Assembly: GCF_017304615.1 (NCBI RefSeq)
Contig: NZ_JAFKLZ010000002.1
Location: 310,001-374,000 of the forward strand
Direction of reading: 5' to 3'
DNA from: Sphingomonas sp.
GTDB taxonomy: Bacteria > Pseudomonadota > Alphaproteobacteria > Sphingomonadales > Sphingomonadaceae
Length of the DNA stretch: 64,000 nucleotides
Of the stretch, positions 57,935 through 64,000 are shown piece by piece. The notes under the pieces are model-generated. The model worked only from the letters and a program-made list of their open reading frames with translations, did no database searches and was not told the origin of the DNA. How positions within the stretch are numbered: position 1 is the stretch's first letter; each line of letters starts with the position of its first letter. Position numbers and translations under genes: made by a program.

Positions 57935-59506
57935 TCAGGTAATCATTCGCCGGAGCGTTTCGAGCCGGTCGGCCTCCGCCGCCGGCTTGTCGGTGCGGAT
58001 GCGATGGATACGGGGAAACCGCATCGCAACGCCCGATTTGTGGCGTTTCGATTCGTGGATCGAATCGAAGGCTATCTCCAGTACCAGACTCTTTTCGACC
58101 TCGCGGACGGGGCCAAAACGGTTGAGCGTATGGTTGCGCACGAAGCTGTCGAGCATCTTCAACTCGTCGTCGGTAATGCCCGAATAGGCCTTGCCCACCG
58201 GCAACAGTTCCCCGTCTTCGGTCCAGCAGCCGAACGTATAATCGCTGTAATAGGACGACCTGCGCCCGTTGCCGCGCTGCGCATACATCATCACGCAATC
58301 GGCCGTCAGCGGATCGCGCTTCCATTTGTACCAGAGACCGGTGCGGCGCCCGGCGACATAGTCCGAATCGCGCCGCTTGAGCATGACGCCCTCGATCGCT
58401 GCGTCGCGCGCGCCGGCCCGTACTTCCTTGAGCGCGGCGAAATCCTCGACATCGATCAGTGCGCTGACGTCGAAGCGGTCGCGATCGAGTTGCCCCGCGA
58501 AAGATTCAAGCCGCTTTCGCCGCTCGCTCCACGGCAACGGGCGTAGGTCCTCAGATCCATCGAACAGGATGTCATAGAGCCGCACAAACGCCGGATAGTC
58601 GCTTAGCATCTTGCCCGACACCAGCTTGCGCCCCAACCGCTGCTGCAGCGCGTTGAAGCTCGCCGCTTCCCCGCCCTGGAACTCCCCCTTCACCATCAGC
58701 TCGCCATCGAGCACCCCAGGCGTCGCGAATGCGCCCGCCACGTCCGGAAAACTGCCGGTTATGTCGTCCCCCGCCCGGCTGTAGAGCCGAGTCTCGCCAC
58801 CGACATGAACCAGTTGCACGCGGATGCCGTCCCATTTCCACTCGGCGGCATAATACTTGAGGTCGACACGCAATTCCTCGAGCGGATGCGCCAGCATGAA
58901 CGGGCGGAATACCGGCACATCGGCGGCCGTCGGCTGCGCGCCCCGCCCCTCAACCCAGTCGAACAGCTCGGCATAGGGCGGACGGATCGCGTGCCACACT
59001 TCCTCGACCGCATCGACGTCGACTCCAAACGCATTGGCCAGCGCGGTCTTCGCCAGCCGCGCCGACACGCCGATCCGCAAAGCGCCGGTCGCCATTTTGA
59101 GCAGCGCGAACCGTTCCTCGGCATCCATCCGGTCGAGCATGGCAGCGAGCGCGGCGGGCGCGTCCGAGCGCGACAGGCTGTTGAGCGTGTCGACGACCGC
59201 CGAAACTGACAGCGGCTCGCCCGCTCCGTCGTTCGCACCGGGCCACAGCAGCGCGATCGTCTCCGCCGTGTCGCCGACGTAGTCGCGGCTCAACCGGAAC
59301 AGCACCGGGTCGACTCGCGCCTCGATCAGCCCACGGATCACCGCAGGCTTGACCGCCGGCAAGTCGAGATCGCCAGTCAGCGCAGCCATCGCCCAGCCGC
59401 GGTCGGGATCAGGGGTCGCACGCAGATAATCGCCGATCAGCTTCAGCTTGGCGTTGCGCGACCGCGTGTAGATCAACGAATCGATAAGCTGCGCGAAGGC
59501 GTGCAT
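57935..59506 (-). CDS. ATP-dependent DNA ligase (repair-cluster type)
   Basis: The 523-residue ligase has an N-terminal DNA-binding domain (1-200), motif I with Lys224 (AEWKWDGIRVQ), motif III (RLYDILFDGSEDLR), motif IV (EGVMLKRRDSDYVAGRRTGL) and motif V (WYKWKRDPLTADCVMM), then an OB domain. It is the cisplatin/ligase-associated cluster type, not the essential NAD ligase. Here it is 8.6 kb from exo and 18 kb from pdeM. Convergent with the cold-shock gene. Confidence 0.93.
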   Translation of the reverse strand: MHAFAQLIDSLIYTRSRNAKLKLIGDYLRATPDPDRGWAMAALTGDLDLPAVKPAVIRGLIEARVDPVLFRLSRDYVGDTAETIALLWPGANDGAGEPLSVSAVVDTLNSLSRSDAPAALAAMLDRMDAEERFALLKMATGALRIGVSARLAKTALANAFGVDVDAVEEVWHAIRPPYAELFDWVEGRGAQPTAADVPVFRPFMLAHPLEELRVDLKYYAAEWKWDGIRVQLVHVGGETRLYSRAGDDITGSFPDVAGAFATPGVLDGELMVKGEFQGGEAASFNALQQRLGRKLVSGKMLSDYPAFVRLYDILFDGSEDLRPLPWSERRKRLESFAGQLDRDRFDVSALIDVEDFAALKEVRAGARDAAIEGVMLKRRDSDYVAGRRTGLWYKWKRDPLTADCVMMYAQRGNGRRSSYYSDYTFGCWTEDGELLPVGKAYSGITDDELKMLDSFVRNHTLNRFGPVREVEKSLVLEIAFDSIHESKRHKSGVAMRFPRIHRIRTDKPAAEADRLETLRRMIT

Positions 59507-59570
59507 GACAGGTCAACCTAGCGCGAAACTAGGAGTTCCGCCGCCCGTTTCGCCGCGCTAACGTTCGGGC

Positions 59571-60395
59571 ATGCGGAAGTGGTTTATCGCCCTGTTGGTC
59601 CTGGCGTTGGCGGGCGCTGGACTCGTCATCTATGCGCACCGCGAAGCGCTCCGCGATCCGATCGTCCGCACCGCCACGATCAAGCTGCCAGACTGGCCCT
59701 CAGGCGCGAAACCGATCCGCGCCGTCCTGATCAGCGACATCCATCTCGACAACCAGGCGATGGATGAAGCGAGGCTCGCCCGCATCGTCGCGCAGATCGA
59801 CGCGCTCAAGCCCGACATCGTGCTGCTGGCGGGCGACTATATCTACGGTCACGACCCTGCGGGGGCGAAAAGGTACGGATCGGGACTCGCGGCGCTGGCA
59901 AAGCTGCAGCCGCCGTTCGGCGTCGTCGCGGTCCTCGGCAATCACGACCAGTGGACTGGTGTCGGTGTCGTTCGCGATCAACTTACCCGGGCTGGCGTCA
60001 CCGTCCTAGAAAACGATGCTATAACGCGCGGACCCCTAGCGATCGGCGGGGTGGGCGATCGCTATTCACGTCATGACAATTTACCGGCGACGCTAGCGAA
60101 GCTCCAGAAGCTGGCCGGCGCCCGCATGCTGTTGACCCACTCGCCAGATATTGCGCCGGAGATGCCGGCCGATACGAGCCTGCTACTCGCCGGTCATACG
60201 CATTGCGGGCAAGTCGTGCTGCCGCTTTGGGGACCAGTATCGGACGTCAGCAAATTCGGCGACCGCTACCGTTGCGGCGTCAGGATCGAAGGCGCGCGGA
60301 CCGTCGTGGTCACCGCGGGACTCGGCACCAGCGGCCCGATGGCGCTGCGACTCAACGCGCCACCCGACCTCTGGCTGCTGACGCTGGGTCCTTAG
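59571..60395 (+). CDS. Membrane-anchored metallophosphoesterase
   Basis: A 274-residue protein with one N-terminal helix (4-21) and a calcineurin-like site: VLISDIHLDN, LLAGDYIYGHDP, AVLGNHDQW, LLTHSPDIAP and LAGHTHCGQVVLP. This is the YkuE-like group, which includes phosphodiesterases acting at the membrane. It is divergent from the DNA ligase and ends with a TTAG overlap with dps. It is not the PdeM type. Confidence 0.88.
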   Translation: MRKWFIALLVLALAGAGLVIYAHREALRDPIVRTATIKLPDWPSGAKPIRAVLISDIHLDNQAMDEARLARIVAQIDALKPDIVLLAGDYIYGHDPAGAKRYGSGLAALAKLQPPFGVVAVLGNHDQWTGVGVVRDQLTRAGVTVLENDAITRGPLAIGGVGDRYSRHDNLPATLAKLQKLAGARMLLTHSPDIAPEMPADTSLLLAGHTHCGQVVLPLWGPVSDVSKFGDRYRCGVRIEGARTVVVTAGLGTSGPMALRLNAPPDLWLLTLGP

Positions 60396-60883
60396 GCCTT
60401 CCGGCCGGCCTCGAACAGGAACCAGGCGCGGCGTTCGGCCTCGTCGGTCCAATTGTCGATCATCGCGCTGGTTGCGTTGTCCTTGGCGTCGTCGGCAATG
60501 TCCTTTGCCTCGCGAAGCGACTCGACCAGCGCCAGATTGTCGTCGCGCAACTCCTTCAGCATCGCTTCCGGCGCAACGAAATCCTTGTCATTGTCCTTGA
60601 TCGTCTGGTGCCGAGCAATGTCGCCGATCGACCGCAGAGTGGTGTTGCCCGTCTTGCGCACACGCTCGGCGATGTCGTCGGTCGAAGCGAAGATCTGCGC
60701 CGCCTGTTCGTCGAGCAACAGGTGATAATCGCGGAAATGCGGGCCGCTAACGTGCCAGTGAAAGTTCTTGGTCTTGAGATACAGCGCAAAACTGTCGGCG
60801 AGAATGGTATTGAGCGCATCCTGAACGCTCTTCGCCGCGTTGGTGGCCAAGTCGGTAGGGGTCTTGAGGTCGGCGGTGGTCAT
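60392..60883 (-). CDS. dps: Dps-family ferritin-like DNA-protection protein
   Basis: The 163-residue protein has the Dps ferroxidase-site residues: LKTKNFHWHVSGPHFRDYHL and LLDEQAAQIFASTDDIAERV. Dps stores iron, consumes peroxide and condenses DNA in starved cells. The N-terminus is short, with few basic residues. A perfect palindrome lies 19 bases upstream and is a likely regulator site. Stop overlaps the metallophosphoesterase (TTAG). Confidence 0.92.
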   Translation of the reverse strand: MTTADLKTPTDLATNAAKSVQDALNTILADSFALYLKTKNFHWHVSGPHFRDYHLLLDEQAAQIFASTDDIAERVRKTGNTTLRSIGDIARHQTIKDNDKDFVAPEAMLKELRDDNLALVESLREAKDIADDAKDNATSAMIDNWTDEAERRAWFLFEAGRKA

Positions 60884-60901
60884 AACGGCTCCTGGATGGG
60901 G

Positions 60902-60918
60902 TTCGTTTCGTAAACGAA
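60902..60918. promoter_or_regulatory. Perfect 17-base palindrome upstream of dps
   Basis: TTCGTTT and AAACGAA are exact inverted arms with a three-base CGT spacer, centred 27 bases from the dps start. It could be an operator for an oxidative-stress or iron regulator. No consensus for Fur or OxyR is met. Confidence 0.5.
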
Positions 60919-60977
60919 TCCATATCCGATTGGGTCCATCGCCGCGCGCGTTAAATTCGGTAAGTGTGATCGTCCGG

Positions 60978-61535
60978 CTAGATCAGCCGCAGCGCCGACA
61001 GCGCCAGCCATGCTCCCGCGACCGCCAGCACACTGCCGATGGTCCAGTCGATCGCCCGGCGTGGCCGGGTTGCCCACAACGATTCGCCCGCGACCGCAGC
61101 GGTGGCTAACACAACGAAACTGCCGATCAGCCCGCCGATCCCGGCCAGGGCTGCAGTGCCGCCGACCGCCACGGCCAGCGTCACGAACTCGCTGCGCCCC
61201 GTCCAGCCGCCGAGGATCAGTCGCGTAGCCACGCCGGTCGCAGTGAAGCGCCCGGCATCGATCGGCTTTGCCTTGCCCGGCCAGAAAGCGCTACTTGCCG
61301 CCGCCAGCAATGCGAAGGCGAGGAACAGGCGCTGCGCGTTGGGCGCGAGATGCGGGCCGATGAAATACCCTCCCGCCGCCGCCGCCGCTTGCGTGACGAT
61401 GAGGGCGATCAGGATGCCGGACAGGACGCTGCCTGGCCGCCCCGATCGTTCGGCGGCGGTTGCGACCATATCCGTCGATGGGTCGCTCGCGCGGATCAGC
61501 AGCGCCGCGACCAGCGCCGCCATCAGCGAATCCAT
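60978..61535 (-). CDS. Small polytopic membrane protein, distant Gdt1-like layout
   Basis: The 185-residue protein has about six hydrophobic helices in two halves, resembling UPF0016/Gdt1 in layout. The hallmark E-x-G-D-K/R-T/S motifs are absent; the equivalent positions read RASDPSTDMVATAAER and GGWTGRSEFVTLAVAV. It is therefore likely a degenerate or divergent relative, function unknown. ATG 61535 (MDSLMAALVAALL) is preferred over a start at 61592, which lies inside the preceding gene. It is four bases downstream of the 100-aa gene. Confidence 0.6.
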   Translation of the reverse strand: MDSLMAALVAALLIRASDPSTDMVATAAERSGRPGSVLSGILIALIVTQAAAAAGGYFIGPHLAPNAQRLFLAFALLAAASSAFWPGKAKPIDAGRFTATGVATRLILGGWTGRSEFVTLAVAVGGTAALAGIGGLIGSFVVLATAAVAGESLWATRPRRAIDWTIGSVLAVAGAWLALSALRLI

Positions 61536-61539
61536 TGGC

Positions 61540-61842
61540 TCAGTGTGCCAGCCGCACCGCGCCGGCGGCGAGATAGATGCTGGAGCAATCAATGTCGCTG
61601 CGGTCGCAGCCCACCGCTTCGCCGAGCATCGCGATCCAGCCGCGAATGACGACGCCGCGCTCGCCGCGCGCCAGCGCCGCCTCGATCGCGCGCGCCACCG
61701 CCACTACGGGCAACCGCCCCTCGATCTGCGCCATCGCGCGGATCGCATCGACTGCACCCGCCAGATCGGCCGGGCGGGCATGCCCCGCCATCACGTTGAG
61801 CTTTGCGCACGCCGCGGCGAGATCGTGTTCCTGAACCCCCAT
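61540..61842 (-). CDS. Protein of unknown function (100 aa)
   Basis: I do not recognise this 100-residue protein. It has a hydrophilic, Ala-rich helical sequence (VDAIRAMAQIEGRLPVVAVA) and a C-terminal GCDRSDIDCSSIYLAAGAVR with two cysteines. It has no signal or membrane segment. ATG 61842 follows an AGGAG sequence ten bases upstream (on the minus strand), which supports the start. It forms a two-gene unit with the next membrane protein. Confidence 0.6.
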   Translation of the reverse strand: MGVQEHDLAAACAKLNVMAGHARPADLAGAVDAIRAMAQIEGRLPVVAVARAIEAALARGERGVVIRGWIAMLGEAVGCDRSDIDCSSIYLAAGAVRLAH

Positions 61843-61856
61843 TGCCCGAACTCCTG

Positions 61857-61885
61857 TTGGGACGAATGGAAGGGTGCGCTACAAT
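61857..61885 (+). promoter_or_regulatory. Promoter of the rpmG leader
   Basis: TTGGGA (61857-61862), a 17-base spacer and TACAAT (61880-61885) form a good sigma-70-type promoter reading rightward, overlapping the start region of the leftward 100-aa gene. It would start transcription near 61892. Confidence 0.5.
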
Positions 61886-61891
61886 TGGTAA

Positions 61892-62036
61892 ACGGGTGCT
61901 TAATTCGATCGGCTAACGCCGATGATATGGGGAGCGGGCCGGCACCGTGGCATCAACATCGCTCAAGCTTGACAAACACACCGGCGTTCGGCATTGGCCC
62001 GCCCCTGACAAGCGGCGGCTCGTTTCCGCCGCTTTT
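61892..62036 (+). ncRNA. Structured leader or small RNA ahead of rpmG
   Basis: The segment from the 61857 promoter to the terminator at 62010-62036 is about 145 nt and carries no supported reading frame. It contains a perfect 6-base hairpin with TAAC loop (61908-61923), a 7-base long-range stem (GCGGGCC 61934-61940 with GGCCCGC 61996-62002), then the terminator. It could be an attenuated rpmG leader or a separate RNA. A second -35-like TTGACA at 61969 has no good -10. Confidence 0.4.
62010..62036 (+). terminator. Terminator-type hairpin 26 bases before rpmG
   Basis: A perfect 9-base stem (AAGCGGCGG with CCGCCGCTT) and a 7-base loop lead into TTTT. It lies upstream of the rpmG ribosome site, so either it ends an RNA made from 61892 or attenuates rpmG. 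Confidence 0.75.
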
Positions 62037-62062
62037 GCATTTCAACTTACAGGATTTGGGTC

Positions 62063-62230
62063 ATGGCAAAGCCGGCCACCGTCAAGATTAAGCTCGTCAG
62101 CTCGGCCGATACCGGGTTCTTCTACGTAACGAAGAAGAATCCGCGTAACCAGACCGAGAAGCTGTCGTTCCGCAAGTACGACCCGGTCGCGCGCAAGCAC
62201 GTCGAGTTCAAGGAAGCGAAGATCAAGTGA
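62063..62230 (+). CDS. rpmG: 50S ribosomal protein bL33
   Basis: The 55-residue product begins [20 protein letters not shown] and contains [20 protein letters not shown], ending EAKIK. This is the cysteine-free form of bL33 (no zinc). ATG 62063 is preceded by AGGATTTGGGTC. The gene stands alone on this strand between a leader hairpin and a terminator. Confidence 0.97.
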   Translation: MAKPATVKIKLVSSADTGFFYVTKKNPRNQTEKLSFRKYDPVARKHVEFKEAKIK

Positions 62231-62285
62231 TGTAGCAGGCAGCCGTCAGGCTGCCGCCACGTCATCCGGCGAAGGCCGGGCCCAG

Positions 62286-62314
62286 AGCCGCGAGGGATTT
62301 CTTCGCGGCTTTTT
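62286..62314 (+). terminator. Terminator after rpmG
   Basis: AGCCGCGA pairs with TCGCGGCT around a 9-base loop, followed by TTTT (62111-62114 of the second thousand, that is 62311-62314). It lies about 55 bases after the rpmG stop and before the 3' end of the convergent divK. Confidence 0.8.
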
Positions 62315-62354
62315 GCACGCCTGGTGCAAAACGGACCCGAAGAATGCCGATCGG

Positions 62355-62735
62355 CTACAGCAAGCCGCTCACCTCTTCGACAAACCGCGCGACCGAAATC
62401 GGCTTGGAAACGTAGGCATCTGCGCCAGCCGCGCGAATCCGGTCCTCGTCCTCGCGGCCCGCATAGGCCGTCACCGCCATGATCGGCGTGACGCCGAGCG
62501 CCGCGTCGGCCTTGATCTGCTCGATCAGTTCCAGCCCGCTGACGTGTGGCAACTGGATGTCCATCACGATCAGGTTGGGCGCGAATCCCCGCGCCTTTTC
62601 AATGGCCTCGCGCCCGTCACGCACCGGTTCGACGGCGAAGTCGTGCGCGCGCAACAGGTCGCAGAATAGTTTCAGGTTCAGCTCGTTGTCCTCGACAACC
62701 AGCACGCGCTTTGCCACGGGGAGTTCGTTCTCCAT
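62355..62735 (-). CDS. divK: Single-domain response regulator DivK
   Basis: A 126-residue receiver with no output domain: RVLVVEDNELNLKLFCDLLR (acidic Glu15-Asp16), LIVMDIQLPHVSGLELIEQI (phospho-acceptor Asp59), and AYVSKPISVARFVEEV (Lys). The DNELN and IQLP blocks closely match DivK, the cell-cycle regulator of alphaproteobacteria that controls CtrA through DivL, PleC and DivJ. ATG 62735 begins MENELPVAKRVL. The usual downstream pleD is not seen. The start is 15 bases from the divergent DUF3572 gene. Confidence 0.93.
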   Translation of the reverse strand: MENELPVAKRVLVVEDNELNLKLFCDLLRAHDFAVEPVRDGREAIEKARGFAPNLIVMDIQLPHVSGLELIEQIKADAALGVTPIMAVTAYAGREDEDRIRAAGADAYVSKPISVARFVEEVSGLL

Positions 62736-62750
62736 GATGCAACGATAGCG

Positions 62751-63020
62751 ATGACCGCCCGAGACACCAGCCACGATCCAGCGATGATCGCGCTAAACGC
62801 GCTGGTCTGGACACTGGCGGAGCCGGCCCGAGCGAATCGGTTACTCGACACGACCGGGCTGAGTCCCGCCGAATTAAGGGCATCGGCCAGCGATCCCGCG
62901 ACCCTGGCCGCCTTGCTCGGCTTCCTGGAGGCGCACGAGCCAGACCTGATCGCCTGCGCCGACGGGATCGGCGTCAGGCCGGAGGCGCTGGTCGCCGCGC
63001 ACCGGGCGCTCGCGGCATGA
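62751..63020 (+). CDS. DUF3572-family protein
   Basis: The 89-residue protein matches DUF3572, an alphaproteobacterial family of unknown role usually encoded beside divK. It shows IALNALVWTLAEPARANRLL and TLAALLGFLEAHEPDLIACA. ATG 62751 has no ribosome site; ATG 62784 is an alternative. It overlaps the HAD gene by four bases (ATGA type). Confidence 0.82.
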   Translation: MTARDTSHDPAMIALNALVWTLAEPARANRLLDTTGLSPAELRASASDPATLAALLGFLEAHEPDLIACADGIGVRPEALVAAHRALAA

Positions 63021-63655
63021 CGCGCCCTCTGCTCATCTGCGATTGCGACGAAGTGCTGCTCCATATGGTGCGGCATTTCGGGACATGGCTACGCGAGCGC
63101 CACGATATGCATTTTGCGTACGAAACTGGCAGCTTCGTCGCGATCACCGCGGCGGACGGCACGCCCGTCGAACCAGCCCGCGCGTTCGAGATGCTTGACG
63201 AGTTCTTCCCGGCGGAGATGGAGCGCCAGACCCTGGTCCCCGCCGCCGCCGAAGCGCTCGCGGCGATCGGCCAGCACGCCGACATCGTCATCCTGACCAA
63301 CCTCGGCGATCATTGCCGCGACCATCGCATCACGCAGCTCGCGGCGTACGGCATCAACCACCGAGTCGAGACCAATCGCGGCGGCAAGGGTGATCCGGTC
63401 GCACGACTCGTCGCCGAATATGGCAATCCGGTCACGGTGTTCGTTGATGATCTCGCCGTGCACCACGAATCTGTTGCCAAGCATGCGCCGAGCGTGCACC
63501 GGCTCCACCTCGTTGCCGAACCCGCGATGGCGGATAACGTGCCGCCCGCACCGTTCGCGCACGCCAGGATCGACGACTGGGGGGAAGCTCGCGACTGGAT
63601 AGCCCAGCGTTTCGCGGACGACCTGCCGGCCAATACAGGGGAAACGACTGCATGA
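63017..63655 (+). CDS. HAD-superfamily hydrolase
   Basis: The 212-residue protein has HAD motif I LLICDCDEVLLHM (Asp9, Asp11), motif II VILTNLGDH, a Lys in RGGKGDPVARLVAEYG and motif IV TVFVDDLAVHHESVAKHAP. These phosphatases form an aspartyl-phosphate intermediate; the substrate is unknown. It overlaps DUF3572 and the following RidA-family gene by four bases each, so the three are probably one operon. Confidence 0.88.
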   Translation: MTRPLLICDCDEVLLHMVRHFGTWLRERHDMHFAYETGSFVAITAADGTPVEPARAFEMLDEFFPAEMERQTLVPAAAEALAAIGQHADIVILTNLGDHCRDHRITQLAAYGINHRVETNRGGKGDPVARLVAEYGNPVTVFVDDLAVHHESVAKHAPSVHRLHLVAEPAMADNVPPAPFAHARIDDWGEARDWIAQRFADDLPANTGETTA

Positions 63656-64000
63656 CCGACCGTATCGACCGCAAGCTGGAGGAAATGGGCCTGTCGCTGC
63701 CGACCGCCGCTGCGCCGGTCGCGTCCTATGTCCCGACGGTGGACGCCGGTGGCCTACTGCACATTTCCGGCCAGTTGCCGTTCAAGGAGGGCAAGGTCGT
63801 GACCGGCAAATTGGGCGACACGGTCGACAAGGTCGCGGGTCAGGAAGCCGCCGAGCTGTGCGGGCTGATGCTGGTCGCGCAGATCAAGGCGGCGCTGGGC
63901 GGCGACCTGAGCCGCGTCGAGCGGATCGTGAAGCTCGGCGTGTTCGTCAATTCGGCGCCCGACTTCACCGATCAGCCCGAAGTCGCCAACGGCGCGTCGA
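63652..64000 (+). CDS. RidA-family protein (3' end outside window)
   Basis: About 116 residues are visible. VASYVPTVDAGGLLHISGQL and VKLGVFVNSAPDFTDQPEVA are RidA (YjgF/UK114) blocks. RidA proteins hydrolyse reactive enamine or imine intermediates from PLP enzymes; this longer-N-terminus subgroup is less studied. Its start overlaps the HAD stop. The gene runs off the end of the window. Confidence 0.88.
   Translation, partial: MTDRIDRKLEEMGLSLPTAAAPVASYVPTVDAGGLLHISGQLPFKEGKVVTGKLGDTVDKVAGQEAAELCGLMLVAQIKAALGGDLSRVERIVKLGVFVNSAPDFTDQPEVANGAS

Noticed and set aside
59571-60395. Second copy of the PdeM repair nuclease
   Set aside because: It has a membrane anchor and YkuE-type motifs (SDIHLDN, GHTHCG) instead of the PdeM set (ADLHFEK, SGHFHP).
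61969-61997. TTGACA with CATTGG as the rpmG promoter
   Set aside because: The -35 is good but the -10 is poor, and it would start transcription only just before the terminator hairpin; kept as a minor possibility.

Overview
The window is ordinary, gene-dense, GC-rich chromosome from an alphaproteobacterium, almost certainly Sphingomonadales and most likely Sphingomonas or a close relative. This rests on a PEPxxWA-type C-terminal sorting tail, a DivK/DUF3572 pair, the rpmF-plsX-fabH-ihfA-merR order, the ptsP-rodZ-like-ybgF-tilS-ftsH order and the lptC-lptA-lptB-rpoN order. I see no rRNA, tRNA, CRISPR array, insertion sequence, prophage or attachment site. No stretch of 300 bases lacks a gene; the longest gaps are about 200 bases (33877-34076, 56848-57052, 61843-62062).

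Layout. 1-10 kb: two glycosyltransferases (the first cut by the window edge), a Tat-exported PhoD-type phosphatase, ubiG, aspartate kinase lysC, a PEP-CTERM surface protein, a flavin oxidoreductase, and a PadR/HAAS pair with a double dyad upstream. 10-19 kb: a YdeI-like protein, a secreted unknown, then ptsP, a RodZ-like protein, ybgF, tilS and ftsH. 19-26 kb: rpmI-rplT, a terminator, a GNAT gene, pheS-pheT, an aldose epimerase family gene and prfC. 26-31 kb: an accessory uptake locus (spinster-type MFS, TonB receptor, divergent TetR) followed by a REP-like hairpin. 31-34 kb: the rpmF-plsX-fabH-ihfA-merR lipid/IHF run read leftward. 34-42 kb: MAPEG, MBL hydrolase, pabBC fusion, aminotransferase, a 47-aa membrane peptide, exported MsrA, PdeM and kup. 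42-46 kb: a secreted M20 peptidase and two tandem bilobed aspartic proteases. 46-50 kb: Lhr-type helicase and its divergent MBL exonuclease. 50-57 kb: a leftward chain terC, rnd, lptC, lptA, lptB, rpoN, TPR-sulfotransferase, monooxygenase. 57-64 kb: a double cold-shock-domain protein, ATP-dependent DNA ligase, metallophosphoesterase, Dps, a small membrane operon, rpmG with a structured leader, divK, DUF3572, a HAD hydrolase and a RidA-family gene cut by the window edge.

How the parts connect. Four proteins known elsewhere as one DNA-repair cluster (Lhr-Core helicase, MPE/PdeM nuclease, Exo nuclease, ATP-dependent ligase) all lie here, spread over 20 kb and separated by unrelated genes. LPS export (lptABC) is chained to sigma-54, while the PTS-Ntr enzyme I (ptsP) lies 40 kb away and ptsN is not seen. 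The most interesting unexplained DNA is non-coding: a promoter-plus-terminator unit of about 145 nt with internal pairing in front of rpmG, and palindromes upstream of padR, tetR/TonB receptor, msrA and dps. Convergent gene pairs fall into two sharp classes: stops nearly or actually overlapping (eight pairs, four sharing a 4-base CTAG or TTAG), or an 80-125 base gap that carries a hairpin (four pairs).
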